Of a stretch of 64,000 nt of DNA, positions 24,974-35,939 are shown piece by piece. Both the position numbers and the translations under genes were made by a program. Position 1 is the stretch's first letter. Each line of letters opens with the position of its first letter. The stretch is from Porites lobata (lineage: Eukaryota; Cnidaria; Anthozoa; Scleractinia; Poritidae), in NCBI GenBank assembly GCA_942486035.1, contig CALNXK010000033.1:1886001-1950000 (forward strand), written 5' to 3'. The notes beneath the pieces are model-generated. The model had not been told where the DNA came from and searched no databases. It worked only from the letters and a program-made list of their open reading frames with translations.

Positions 24974-27900
24974 TCAATAGCCAAACTCATCTTTCAGTGC
25001 AACTTCCTCTTTATGTGCTTTGCTGTTTAAATGCATTTTATAAGGAATAGGTCCGTTCAGCTTCTTGCTGCAAACATCACAGAAGAAGTTTTCGCTTGCA
25101 TTGTCTTTTGTTGCATTGTTTCCGTATGCTGTTAAAGAGAAAACACAAATCAAACCATTTTCTTAAGCATCACAGCTTGGCTGAGAAGACCAGAAAGTGT
25201 CACAATTGGGTCAGCATACTAGCCTGAGAAAACAGCTTACACTTGGCCATGCTACTGCTGCTGGTTTCCCCGCCAAATGACGTCTGAGAAACAAGCACAG
25301 AAATTCCATACTAATGATGCATCACTACTCAGATCTGGGTAGTGTTCTGATTAGTCATGCCACATGGAAAATTGGATTGAAGCAATCAGAAGCACTACCC
25401 AGATCTGGGTAGTGACCCGTCATCAATTAATGGAATTTCTGCGCTCATTTCTCAGATGTCATTTGACGGGGAAACCAGTGGTAGTGTTGCCAAATGTCCT
25501 CTGTTTTCTCAGGCTGTCAGCATACAAGCTGAGATACAAAAGGTGAATATAATGGTTTCCTCACAAATTAGGGACTTTAAGATCCAATGACGCGACCACA
25601 ACGAGAACGTCAAAGGTTTAATAAGGGAAACAACACCTTTGCATGTGCATCATGTTTCCCAATTCATAACAATTTCTTGTTTTATCTGAGACATATATAC
25701 CAATTAGAAAATAAGACACCGCGCAATACAAAAAAATGGAAACCTTTCTTTTCCTCGCTGGGTCTTGTCTCCTAACTCCAAAAACATAAATTAGTGCACC
25801 TACTATGAGCATTTATATTACTTTCACCACAAAGAAAGAAAGAAAAAATGTAAAAATTAATTATAGATTATACTAAGTACAGTAATACATGGAATTACCA
25901 TTGCTGTAACGTATTTTAATATTTGTAAGTATATTGCCATGTAAGTGTGTAAATTCGCTATTTGTTTTTTTTTGTTACTTTATTTGTTACTTTTTTTTTT
26001 TTTTTTTATTACTTTATTTATTCTGTGTAATTTTTGTTTCTTTTCTGTGTGTGTATTACTTGCAATAAAAAAAAAAAAAAAAAAAAAATGTGCATCATGC
26101 TTTTTTATATATTTCTTTGTTGTCACTGCATGACTACGACGTGAAAATGCCGAAATTCCACGTTTTATGGAGAATGTAAACAAGCAACAAAGAAATATAA
26201 TCTCTCTCTCTCTGAACTTGGATATGGTCCCTTGGAATTCAACTTCAGGAGGGTTCGCCTACATTTCACAAAATATGTAGGTAGGAATAATAATATTGCG
26301 AGAGAGACTGAAAAAATGCAAATTGACTTTTAAGCAATATTCTCGTTGCCATCACGTCATTGGATCTTAAAGTCCCTATTGACATCTGAGGAACAACTAC
26401 AGGAACTGCTTACTAGTGACATGTCACTACCTACGGTATGTTTGGGTAGTGCTTCCGAATGGTTGAAGGAAATTTTCCTCACACAACCACCAAAGAACCA
26501 CTATCACATAATCAGTATGGAATTTTTGCAGTCGTTCCTCAGATAACATTTTGCAAGGTGTGCAAAATGTTCAGTACTTTCTTGGGCTAGACATTTGGCA
26601 GCTGTTACTCATAATTGATTTTCCCACCTGAGACATAAGGCTTGATTGGAGGTTGACCAAACATTCCTAGAGTTTTATTTTTCTCTTCTTCCTCTTCAGT
26701 CAATTGTTGTTTTTTGTCTTCAAGCCAAGGCAAAGCCGAAATTTTGTCTTCAAGGACCTACCAGCGAACAATCATACAGACAAAATTTTCTTTCCTAATA
26801 AATTGCATTGTATTTAACATCAATAATTTTTTAAGCCAAATCAACCATCATTTTTATTCCATAAAGATTGCACAAGGCTGTGCTCTAGCAGTGCCCGGCG
26901 GCCCCCTGGTGCCTAACTTTTGCTCCCAGAAGATAGCAGATCTACGATTTTTGTTAGAAACATATGCAGGGCACCCTGGATGTACTGGGCTCCCTTCAAT
27001 TTTTCTTAGAGCAGAGTGTTTCATGTTAATGGCAATTCTAGGAAAATTAATTGATTGATGAATTGATTGGTTGTTGGATAGATGCTTAAAAACAGAGGGT
27101 ATGTTATTTGTATGGTAACCAGTGATTTTACCCCCTGGACTTTTAGTCCTGGGTACAGTGTATTTTTAAGTCAACAGACTGTAAAAATGACGATCAATCA
27201 GGCTTCCTCATCACTGCTGATATGCACCTGCCTCGTCCCCAGTCTCTTGTGATCACTTTTTGGGGGATATCTGAGTTAATTATTAACAAAAGTGGGAGTG
27301 AAAGGAGTGCTGGGAAGGGGAGAAAAAGCCCTCTCTCCCTTTTTCCTTCCCAGCATTCCCTGTTCATGCTCCAGTGACAGATCCAGGGGTGGGGCCTGCC
27401 CTCCCCCCCTTACTTTTAGACCAGGCCTCAGGTTCAAGACTCACTAACATACCATCATGTAGGTAGCAGGTATAAATCCTACATTGCCATTTCTATTTTT
27501 TGCTTCCCACCAATGTGGGTTTTTAGGGTGAGCTCTACAAAATTCTAGCGTCTCTCCTTGTGTAACTGTTAACTCATCAAATCCACCTGGTCTGTCTGGG
27601 TTTCCTTTATAACTGTACTTGGCCAAAAGTCTAACAGGTTTATCATCGGTCTGTTTAGGTACAGTTGGTACTCCAGGTGCTAAAAGTAAAAAGTTATAAA
27701 AGTTGATTCAAATTGACAAGCACCTCGCATCTTAGCCTGCGCCACAGACGAAACTAAACTCTGTCTACGAAACAGCACCAAAATCCTTGTTCAGGGACCT
27801 AACCCGTATACCAGGATTTGAGTACACACCATAATTGGCCTGTTAAAAAAGCCATTGTCGATATGCCAATCAATATGGAAGGTAATTTGAAACACACTTC

Positions 27901-28808
27901 CAGTTATTCGTCAAGTCCATTGGCATCGCAGAACAAGGATCTCAGCACTGCTTCACACACGTTCTTAACCAAGGTTAAACCCATCTTAAATTTGGATTTA
28001 AGATAATGAGATTGTATCAACCTTGTCCCCAGGACTTTCTGACTCTTTAAATGTTGAGGGGGTAGAAATCTATCACATGCCCCTATTAAAAATAGCCATC
28101 TGGGGGTAGTTCCCCCGTGGGTTTTTGCCAAGCTCAGGATGGGTATGTACTGATTCCCTCGGTGACTCCACTTCTGTGCGCAAGGTTTGATCCTGCAGTA
28201 ATCACCCCAAGGGTTCTGTATATGGCATACAGTCTAAACCTAACCTCTCCTCTTCTGTCTTCAGTGGTTGCTTGTTTATTCCCTTGTCATAGTTTCGCAA
28301 AATTTCTTTTGAATTGATTATATGATCAAGAGGACAACAAGGGTCCAGCCTTTTTCCTCAGAAATGTGTAAGATTTAACTGTGTGGTACATAAATACATA
28401 TTGAACAATTTACTTATTATTTTAACAGCAATTTCAGTGTCAACAATTTGAACAAAGACAAATTGGACTAGAGTGGTCTTCCTGTGATAACTGACACAGG
28501 CTACCCATTGAGATCCAAGTCATCTCACTGTGCGGATGATATCAAATGAAAAATGTCTTCCGTGAAATGTCAAGCTTACCCACGGTATTCTTCTCCGAAG
28601 ATCCCGTTGTTTCATTCAGGTTTGTTGACTTTACGCCGCCGTTCTGCGCGTGGTTTTGACTGCCATTTTCAACACGCGGCATGCATGCAGCTGATTCTTC
28701 GCATTTACGAGCACCATGCGAGTTGTGTAGCTGTCCTGGACGTCTGCATGTTTCCCACGAATTAAAGCGCAGAATTCCCCTACCATACGTTCTACTTTTT
28801 GTGGCCAT
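24974..28808 (-). CDS. SH3 and C2H2 zinc-finger protein, 246 aa
   Basis: Four exons in transcript order: 28808-28580, 27679-27453, 26757-26628 and 25128-24974. All have GT/AG borders and join in frame to 741 bp. The N-terminal about 75 residues are polar and low in complexity. An SH3 fold follows (about 94-151), with the ALYDY-equivalent LLAKYSYKG, an acidic GGFDELTVTQGE loop, the WW pair in NPHWWEA and the closing GFIPATYMM. Next comes an acidic linker rich in Glu. A single C2H2 finger near the C-terminus reads CDVCSKKLNGPIPYKMHLNSKAH, the spacing of the matrin/JAZ (dsRNA-type) class. The protein ends DEFGY. An SH3 suggests proline-rich partners and the finger suggests nucleic acid; the joint role is not known to me. 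I do not recognise a named orthologue. The exon joins are well supported by phase and splice signals. Confidence 0.85.
25220..25515. mobile_element. 296-bp foldback MITE, TAGCCTGAGAAAACAG end, 10-bp duplication
   Basis: Left arm TAGCCTGAGAAAACAG through GGTTTCCCCGCCAAATGACG; right arm is its complement, ending CTGTTTTCTCAGGCT. It is flanked by the direct repeat GTCAGCATAC (25210-25219 and 25516-25525). The centre has an inverted pair of CAGATCTGGGTAGTG. Lies in the last intron of the SH3/zinc-finger gene. A diverged relative may lie at about 26380-26600. Confidence 0.88.
25571..26376. mobile_element. 806-bp TIR element, GGGACTTTAAGATCCAATGA ends
   Basis: Starts GGGACTTTAAGATCCAATGA and ends TCATTGGATCTTAAAGTCCC, perfect 20-bp TIRs, with TA next to both ends. 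The interior includes homopolymer runs (T at about 25991-26008, A at about 26068-26088). It also carries the inverted TGTGCATCATGC...ACGACGTGAAAATG core shared with 14405-14582 and 63770-63945. Probably a Tc1/mariner-like or other TA-targeting non-autonomous element. Confidence 0.82.
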
Positions 28809-28946
28809 AGTAATATATCCTACAAAAAAATATACAGAAGAATCCTTCACGAAAATCTTCGCGCCTTTTGCAGCATTCGCCAGCTGACAAACCGCGAACA
28901 ACGTGCCAGCGGAGTCTATGTGGGCAATGGAGATGTGATGTAAGGG

Positions 28947-29123
28947 CAGGGGCGGATCCAGGATTTTTTTTTTTAGGACGGGGTTCACTCGTTTCTTGCT
29001 CTACTTCAACACCAAAAAGCCACATAGTTTTTTTTTTTTTTCAGAATACCAGTTGTATTCGAAAACCGCAGGTCATCTCAGGGGGGGCGCACCCCATGCA
29101 CCCTCCCCCTAGATCCGCCCCTG
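28947..29123. mobile_element. 177-bp MITE, CAGGGGCGGATC TIRs (copy 1)
   Basis: Starts CAGGGGCGGATCCAGGA and ends TAGATCCGCCCCTG. Same family as the element at 59615-59793, which is inserted in the opposite orientation. Lies just upstream of the SH3/zinc-finger gene start codon. Confidence 0.85.
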
Positions 29124-29184
29124 AGGGGCCTTTTATTTATCACCTCAAACGAAAGCGCAACATTTTTGGGCTATTTCTTAAAAC

Positions 29185-29598
29185 CACAGGTAGCCCAAGC
29201 TCGAAATATGAGCATCGGCGAACATCGCCTTTCAATGCGTAACATTCGAAATATAAGGATTTGTATGGGAAAAAAAACCTATCGTTTCTGTAACCTACGA
29301 AAATGAAAGGATTTCAATAAAAAAAAAAACAGTTTACCTTACTTAAAATGTGCGTTACGTCTCTCCTGAGTGGTCCACGGGCCGATTTATGGCCTTTGTA
29401 TGGGTTTTTATGTAAACAGTTTTCTCCCTATATAGAGAAAAAATCGTAAGGTAAGCTGTTTTTTATTGAAATCCTTTCATTTTCGTAGGTTACAGAAACG
29501 ATAGGTTTTTATCCCATACAAATCCTTATATTTCGAATGTTACGCAACAATACCGATGTTCAACGAAGCTCATATTTCGAGCTTGGGCTACCTGTGAA
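29185..29598. mobile_element. Foldback element with about 165-bp arms
   Basis: Left arm CACAGGTAGCCCAAGCTCG...AAACCTATCGTTTCTGTAAC; right arm is the complement, ending CGAGCTTGGGCTACCTGTG. The 17-bp word GGGCTATTTCTTAAAAC lies immediately left (29168-29184) and again 18 bases to the right (29616-29632), next to the end of the 13-kb element. The spacer has no coding sequence. Confidence 0.85.
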
Positions 29599-29954
29599 CC
29601 AACTCGATCTTATTAGGGCTATTTCTTAAAACTAAGCTGAAGTTGTCTGCCAATTCACTGCCAATTCGCCGGCTGCCAATTCGACTGGTTGAAGTTGTCT
29701 GCCAATTCGATTTAAGCGAGAAATATTCACATTATATATGAGAACCAGTAAGAGAACTGTTACATTCGCCTTAAACAGGGTTTTTCAAACCCCTTCAGCT
29801 GTTCTGAATGACGAATATTTGTTGCGTGACATCGCAATAGAGGAGTATTTGATCTTCATTTTTATTTAGTTTGATACAAGGTTTGCTACAGAATAACTTT
29901 TAATGCTGCATATTACCTGTCATTATTACAATTTTGTTATAATTTACACCGCAT

Positions 29955-32075
29955 GTTTAGGTCATCTCAATGCCCATTACATCCATCTCAACACGTTTAG
30001 TACGAGAAAAAGGGTCACAAACATGGAACATTTATAACACTTGTAGCTTGTACGAAAGTTTCGAGTGTTGAATAACTTTTCACATGCAATTTCAATTATC
30101 AGTTAAATAATTTCATTGTAAACCTTACCGTATATTGATCTCAATGACTTTTACTCGCATCTCAACACGTTTACTGTGAGAAAAGGCAACACGAACAACG
30201 TACATTTACTAAGAATAGAAGCTTGTGTGAGCATTTTCGGCATGGAATAACTTGTCACGTGACATTTCAGTTATTGCAAAAACAGTTTTAATGTTAACCT
30301 CACTCTACAATTAACTCATCTCAATCCTCTTTAGACCCATCTCAACACGTTTACTGTGTCAAACGGCAGCACGAACAACGTACATTTACTATGACTTGAC
30401 GCTCGTACGAGCGTTTCCGGTATGGAATAACTTCTCACGTGACATTTCAGTTATTGCAAAAACAGTTTTAATGTTAACCTCACTGTACAATGAACTCATC
30501 TCAATGCCCTTTAGACCCATCTCAACACGTTTAGTGTTTGAAACGGAAACACGAACATCGTATATTTACTAAGACTAGAAGCTGGTGTAAGCATTTCCGA
30601 CATGGAATAACTTGTCACCTGACATTTCAATTCTTACAAAAACAGTTTCAATGTAAACCTCACTGTACAGTTAACTCATCTCAATGCCCTTAAGACCCAT
30701 CTGTACACGTTTACTGTGTGAAATGGCAACACCAACAACGTATATTAACCACATTAACCTAGACTAAAAGCTCGTGTGAGCATTTCCGGCATGGAATAAC
30801 TTGTCACGTGACATTTCAGTTCATACAAAAACAGTTTTAATGTCAACCCCACTGTAGGATTAACTCATCTCAATGCCTTTTAGACCCATCTCATCACGTT
30901 TACTGTGTGAAAGGGCAACACCAACAACGTACATTTACTATGACTTGACGCTCGTACGAGCGTTTCCGGTATGGAATAACTTCTCACGTGACATTTCAGT
31001 TATTGCAAAAACAGTTTTAATGTAAACCTCACTGTACAATGAGTTCATCTCAATGCCCTTTAGACCCATCTCAACACGTTAAGTGTTTGAAACGGAAACA
31101 CGAACAGCGTATATTTACTAAGACTAGAAGCTGGTGTGAGCATTTCCTGTATGGAATAACTTGTTACCTGACATTTCAATTCTTACAAAAACAGTTTCAA
31201 TGTAAACGTCACTGTACAGTTAACTCATCTCAATGCCCTTTAGACCCATCTCAACACGTTTACTGTGTGAAATGGCAACACCAACAACGTATATTAACCA
31301 AGACTAAAAGCTCGTGTGAGCATTTCCGGCATGGAATAACTTGTCACGTGACATTTCAGTTCATACAAAAACAGTTTTAATGTAAACCCCACTGTAGGAT
31401 TAACTCATCTCAATGCCTTTTAGACCCATATCAACACGTTTACTCTGTGAAAGGGCAACACGAACAACGTGTATTTACTAAGACTAGAAGCACGTGTGCC
31501 CGGGGGGGGGGGGGTACTCGCAGAAAAATTGGGTAGGGGTGTGCGGCCCGCTTCCCAAAACCCTTACCCTATTTATGACCAAAATCTGCGATTTTCCCTA
31601 CCCTATTTATGACCTAACCAAAAATTTGATACCCTATTTATGACCTGACCCTTAAATCAATACCCTGTTTCAGACCTGCCTTATAATTATTTCCCTAGTT
31701 TCAGACCAATGTTAAAGGCAATGTTTATCTGCTTTTATTAGGTTATGGGGACATGATAAGGAAGTAGCTTCTTCTAAAAAAGTGCATTCAAGACTACAGT
31801 GTAAAAATCGTTACCCTATTTATGACCAAAATGGCGGCAAAATAGCCAAAATCGATACCCAATTTATGACCAAAACGGCTGAAAAACCCTACCCTTTGGG
31901 GCCGCACATACCTATATAGCCCATATTAGGGAGTACCCCCCCCCCCGGGCACGTGTGAGCATTTCCGGCATTGCATAAATTGTCACGTGAGAATTCAATT
32001 ATTGCAAAAATAGTTTTAATGTATTCCTCACTGTATGACAACCTCATATCAATGCCCTTTTAGACCCATTTCTTT
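29955..32075. repeat. Left subterminal satellite array, about 180-bp unit
   Basis: About eleven head-to-tail units marked by CATCTCAATGCCCTTTAGAC and CATCTCAACACGTTTACTGT, each with a CACGTGACATTTCAGTTATT segment. Unit starts fall near 29962, 30147, 30318, 30497, 30677, 30865, 31048, 31228 and 31408. One unit is split by the element at 31498-31950. Orientation is opposite to the array at 35940-38400. Confidence 0.93.
31498..31950. mobile_element. 453-bp GC-tipped MITE inside the left satellite array
   Basis: Begins GCCC followed by a long G run and GTACTC, and ends GAGTACC followed by a C run and GGGC. ACGTGT lies on both sides, consistent with a 6-8-bp target duplication in the satellite unit. 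The interior repeats TACCCTATTTATGACC about six times. Non-coding. Confidence 0.85.
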
Positions 32076-32562
32076 GAATAACAGAATAATTTGAAAGTGC
32101 GTTTTCTTTAGTGGTTTTAAAAGAAATGAAGAGTTAAATAAAGTCAACAGATGTACCTTTTCTATCATCGCAATAGGATTGTCAAGTGGTTAAAGACCCG
32201 CTTCTCATTATTTACATTGTTACGCTTCGATGTTTTCTATTCCAAAGTTAGTATGATTTTCCCTCTTAGTAATTTCCAGGTCTGGACCGTTTTGTTGTTG
32301 TTGTTTTTTTCGTCATAATTTCAAACGAACAATGACAACATTATGACAATCATAAATTAGTACAAATACCTCGTTAAAAGCGCACACGGACGGCATTTCA
32401 TCAAACCTGGGACTTGTCGGGGGTTACGTAAGATAATGGAATAATGACAAGAAAGGTAAGTTGTCTACTTTTTTTCTTTTATTGTTTGCTTTGATCTTTT
32501 ATCCTGCTTGTAATTGAAATTATTTTATAACAACGACTTTTATTGCGTGTCATTTCCTCAAT

Positions 32563-35500
32563 ACAAAGTCAGAGTTCGTCAAAATCTGGATTGTCAGCGA
32601 CTAGCAGAACTAATAGTTGAGACCGGACTCCCTGGCACTTCTGATACCTTTAAGGGACTGAAAGAAGGGTCTTACTGGCAATCAATTGCCACCAAATATG
32701 AGAACGGTGTCCCGGGATCCCGTTTGGTGAAGGCCATATATAACGTTTGGCGGTCGAAATATTTTGTGGATCATGTAACAAAAACACTTGAGGGCAAGGT
32801 TAGAATAAGCGCTTGTTGTTATGTTTTCATGGCTGCTTTTGTGATGGGCCTGATAGGATAGGTATCCAGCTGTGTGTCTCAATGCGCCCGCAATTCTTCC
32901 CAGGGTGGATCCGTGACATAAGTCATGTGCGAGGGCCCATTGGCATCATTACAAACTTTGGTATAGGCAACATTAGTTCTAATAAGACGTAATCCAATGG
33001 GACATTACAAACTGATGGTTAAATGGCTCAATGCATACCTACAAGTTTCTTTTTCATTTTTCTGTTTTCATTTTAAACGCTAGGTAATGAACTTTCTCGC
33101 AGTTTTGTGGTAGCTTTCAAGTAACGTACGTCTTTTGGGTATCTCCACCGCCTCTCTCTTCTCTGTCCCTTTCTTGCGGGCTGTATAGCTGCAACATAAA
33201 AACAGTTTTTGCCAACCATAACATTCTGGAAAAGGCGTATTTTATTCTTGAAAAATGTACTGTCCTTCACTTCCTTGCCCGATAAATAATATCATGCACT
33301 TGTTATCATTATTATTATTTATTCCTTTATTTTACAGAAAGATAACACTGATTCATGTCATAGCACCGAAGGCAACGATAAGGGTGAAGATGTCCTTGTT
33401 GACGTAAGGACGGAAATGCGCCTGAATTTAAACACTGTCACCTTGCCAACCCTTCTGCACTACTTCAATTCATGGATAATATATGGAACTAAAACTTCCA
33501 GTCTTGTATGTAATATGTAGCTGGTGCAAAACATTTACCTTATGAACTTTTTTTTTTCAATAATAATAATAATATTCCATTTATATAGCGCCTTTTCTAC
33601 AAGATTCAAAGGCGCTGTTTACAAAAAATTAGATAGAAGTAAAAAGTAAAAATAATCGCAAGAAATTGGCATTAAAACTAGACGCTAACTACAAAATAGA
33701 TAAATGTACACAATAGATAAGAAAATAGATAACAAATAAAAACGTCCCGATTCATAAGCTCGCATAAAAAGAAATGTTTTAAGTTTGCGTTTAAAATCAT
33801 CAATTGAGTTTGCAGATTTAATATCCTCAGGTAAGTTATTCCAAAGTTCCGGAGCAGCAACAGAAAAAGCTCGTTTACCATACGAATTGAGATTAAAATA
33901 GGGTTTAACTAATAAATTTCTGTTAGAGGATCTAAGATTGCGACTGGGTGTATACAATTGAAGGAGTTCCTGTATATAGATTGGAGCTCGATCATGTAGT
34001 ACTTTGTAAGTAATTATCATAATTTTAAATTCAATGCGAAAGGAGACAGGGAGCCAGTGAAGATCCATCAGGACTGGAGTAATATGGCAAAATCTTGGAC
34101 ACTGGTTGACAAGGCGAGCAGCAGAATTTTGAACATGTTGAAGCTTCCGAATAAGATAGAGTCAAAGTGTATTCGCCAAGGCTCATCAGGCCACGATACA
34201 CCATTCATAGAAAACGGAAGGTAACAAAAAGACTTTTTTCACCTTGTATGTTTCCTTCGTAAATCCTGGCACTGCCTTTGTACGGTTTCAAAGTGATGTG
34301 GAAAAATCAATACAGGTTCGATTACCTTTTTTCTTCTTTTGAATAAGGAACTACGTCAAATGCTAAATCACGTAGTTAACTCACTCCCGATTTGTCTTCT
34401 TTCTTCGCAGATTCCGGTTGGGCTTTCAAAGGTCTTCATTCGCCCACGATATTCGTGCCCTTCTTCTCTTGCGGTATGCTATTTCACAATGCCTTAACCC
34501 GCTTCACTGTAAAGTTTTCTATCTTAAATTAATGATCACCTTGCTATATCGAGAGTGATCTTCAAAGTCAGCTGCATTTCGGTCGCATATAACGCAGCCT
34601 TCATGAGCGTGAACGGCCCGATAACGCTTTCCACGTCATGCTGGCGGATCCAGACACAGAGATAATTGGGGGTTGGAGGAGAACTTAAAAAATTCAGCCC
34701 TCAGGGGCGTCTAGCATAGTCATAGTCCCCTGTCCCTTCCCTGGATCCACCACTGCACACTACTAACAAACAGTGTGAGTCCATTGTCCCTCCTTGACCC
34801 ACTAGTTCCCCCTATGTAATAGCCAAGGTCTCGCTCACTAAGAGTGACCAATGAGCTCTAATTCGGCTCTTTTCTCTAAAGGTACTTGTATGATATTCTT
34901 AAAATCATTTTAACTGTAGCGTTTAATTTTACAGAAACGGCAACCATATACTCCGTCGACCTCGCCGCCAAGAGTAGAAAAAGTAAGCAAATCATTCTTA
35001 CAATTAGTAGTGTTGTTAAACTAGATTTACAGATAACAGGTTTCATTTCTTGAAAAAAGGTTGGAGCTGCATCCTTTGACAGCGAGGCAAGGAAATGACG
35101 GCGACGAAAGGAGTTGATAAACTGATAGCGTGTAAAAGCTGTTGCGTGAAGGACCTTCGCTTGTGGAATTAAAAAATTCAATTTTTTATTGGTAGGTGAA
35201 AAAGCGTAAAGTAGATGATTCTCCATCAAGTTTGAACGAAGATGATGTCTTCGGAGGAGAAACGTATCGATACAGGATCTCTCCAGGGGAGGTTAAAGAA
35301 AGGGTCATTGCAATGAAGGATTATTTAAAATCTATTGCTGAGACACCCCCAGCAGAAAGCGTTCCCCAACCTCATCTCGAGCGTCACCAGGCCTGAATAC
35401 TGCTCCGTGGCAATACCAAGCATTACAGAAAGTACGAGACGTACACCTTGGGTGCCGACACGTTTAGTTATTTCATTTATCCCGATGTTTTGCGGGAGGT

Positions 35501-35881
35501 CGACAATCTTTTTACGCAGAGATTCAAGAAACCCAAGGGATTTGTTCCCCTTTTGCCGAATTTGAGGTTTTTTTAAAATACAACCTGCCCGAGTATATCC
35601 GCGATCAGGGCAGGTACATTACTAGCGTGCTCGCATACGAAGCGGTGACGAAAATCATTATGGATTTGGAAAAATGTTCATATGAAAAGGCAACAGGAAT
35701 CGGTTTGGGGGAAGAACTCCCAACCAGTACTCCATACGGGATTCACTGGCAAACGCTAATAGAGGAGCGAGACCAAAGAAGAGAGACCATCCGAAAACAG
35801 CAGGAGAAGGAAAGTAGAAAGTCGAAAAGAAAGCAGAAGACACCGAGAAAACTAAGAAAAACTGTACCATACCACAATTAA
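32563..35881 (+). pseudogene. Unrecognised multi-exon gene carried by the 13-kb element, damaged last exon
   Basis: Candidate exons: about 32563-32798, 33338-33403, 34411-34473, 34935-34982 and 35196-35881. The introns have GT/AG borders and every visible junction is in phase 0, so this was a real spliced gene. Exon 1 includes YWQSIATKYENG. The last exon begins with a KKRK-type basic patch, contains YTLGADTFSYFIYPDV and ends in a lysine/arginine-rich tail (a possible nuclear signal). Two lesions sit in the last exon: an in-frame TGA at 35394-35396, and a frame change at the seven-T run near 35568-35574, where eight T would keep the frame open. The start codon is not resolved; ATGACAAGAAAG with a good donor at 32444-32455 does not fit the next exon's phase. 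I do not recognise the protein family. It could be an element-encoded accessory or transposition protein, or a captured host gene. Confidence 0.6.
33560..34220 (-). mobile_element. 3' fragment of a LINE (CR1/L2-like reverse transcriptase C-terminus)
   Basis: The minus-strand reading 34068-33685, extended upstream past LQHVQNSAARLV, gives the typical end of non-LTR retrotransposon ORF2: LHWLPVSFRIEFKI, YKVLHDRAPIYI, then SYGKRAFSVAAPELWNNLP. The 3' end is an ATT/AAT microsatellite at about 33559-33575 beside TATATAGCGCC. Most of the element is missing. It lies in the intron between exons 2 and 3 of the damaged gene and is in antisense orientation to it. Confidence 0.85.
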
Positions 35882-35939
35882 AGCTGTGTTCTAAATGGCA
35901 CTGAAAACATGCAGCCCTTCTAAACCACCCTTAAACTGC

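Noticed and set aside
25945..26183. Lys- and Phe-rich ORFs near poly-A and poly-T runs
   Set aside because: They are homopolymer translations inside the 806-bp TIR element.
28809..28988. Upstream extension of the SH3/zinc-finger ORF
   Set aside because: The frame stays open upstream but overlaps the MITE end at 28947; the Met at 28808 has a reasonable context and gives a compact protein.
31039..31380. 113-aa ORF with internal 60-residue repetition
   Set aside because: It lies wholly in the satellite array; a 180-bp unit equals 60 codons, so an open frame repeats by arithmetic. No domain, and other units are closed.
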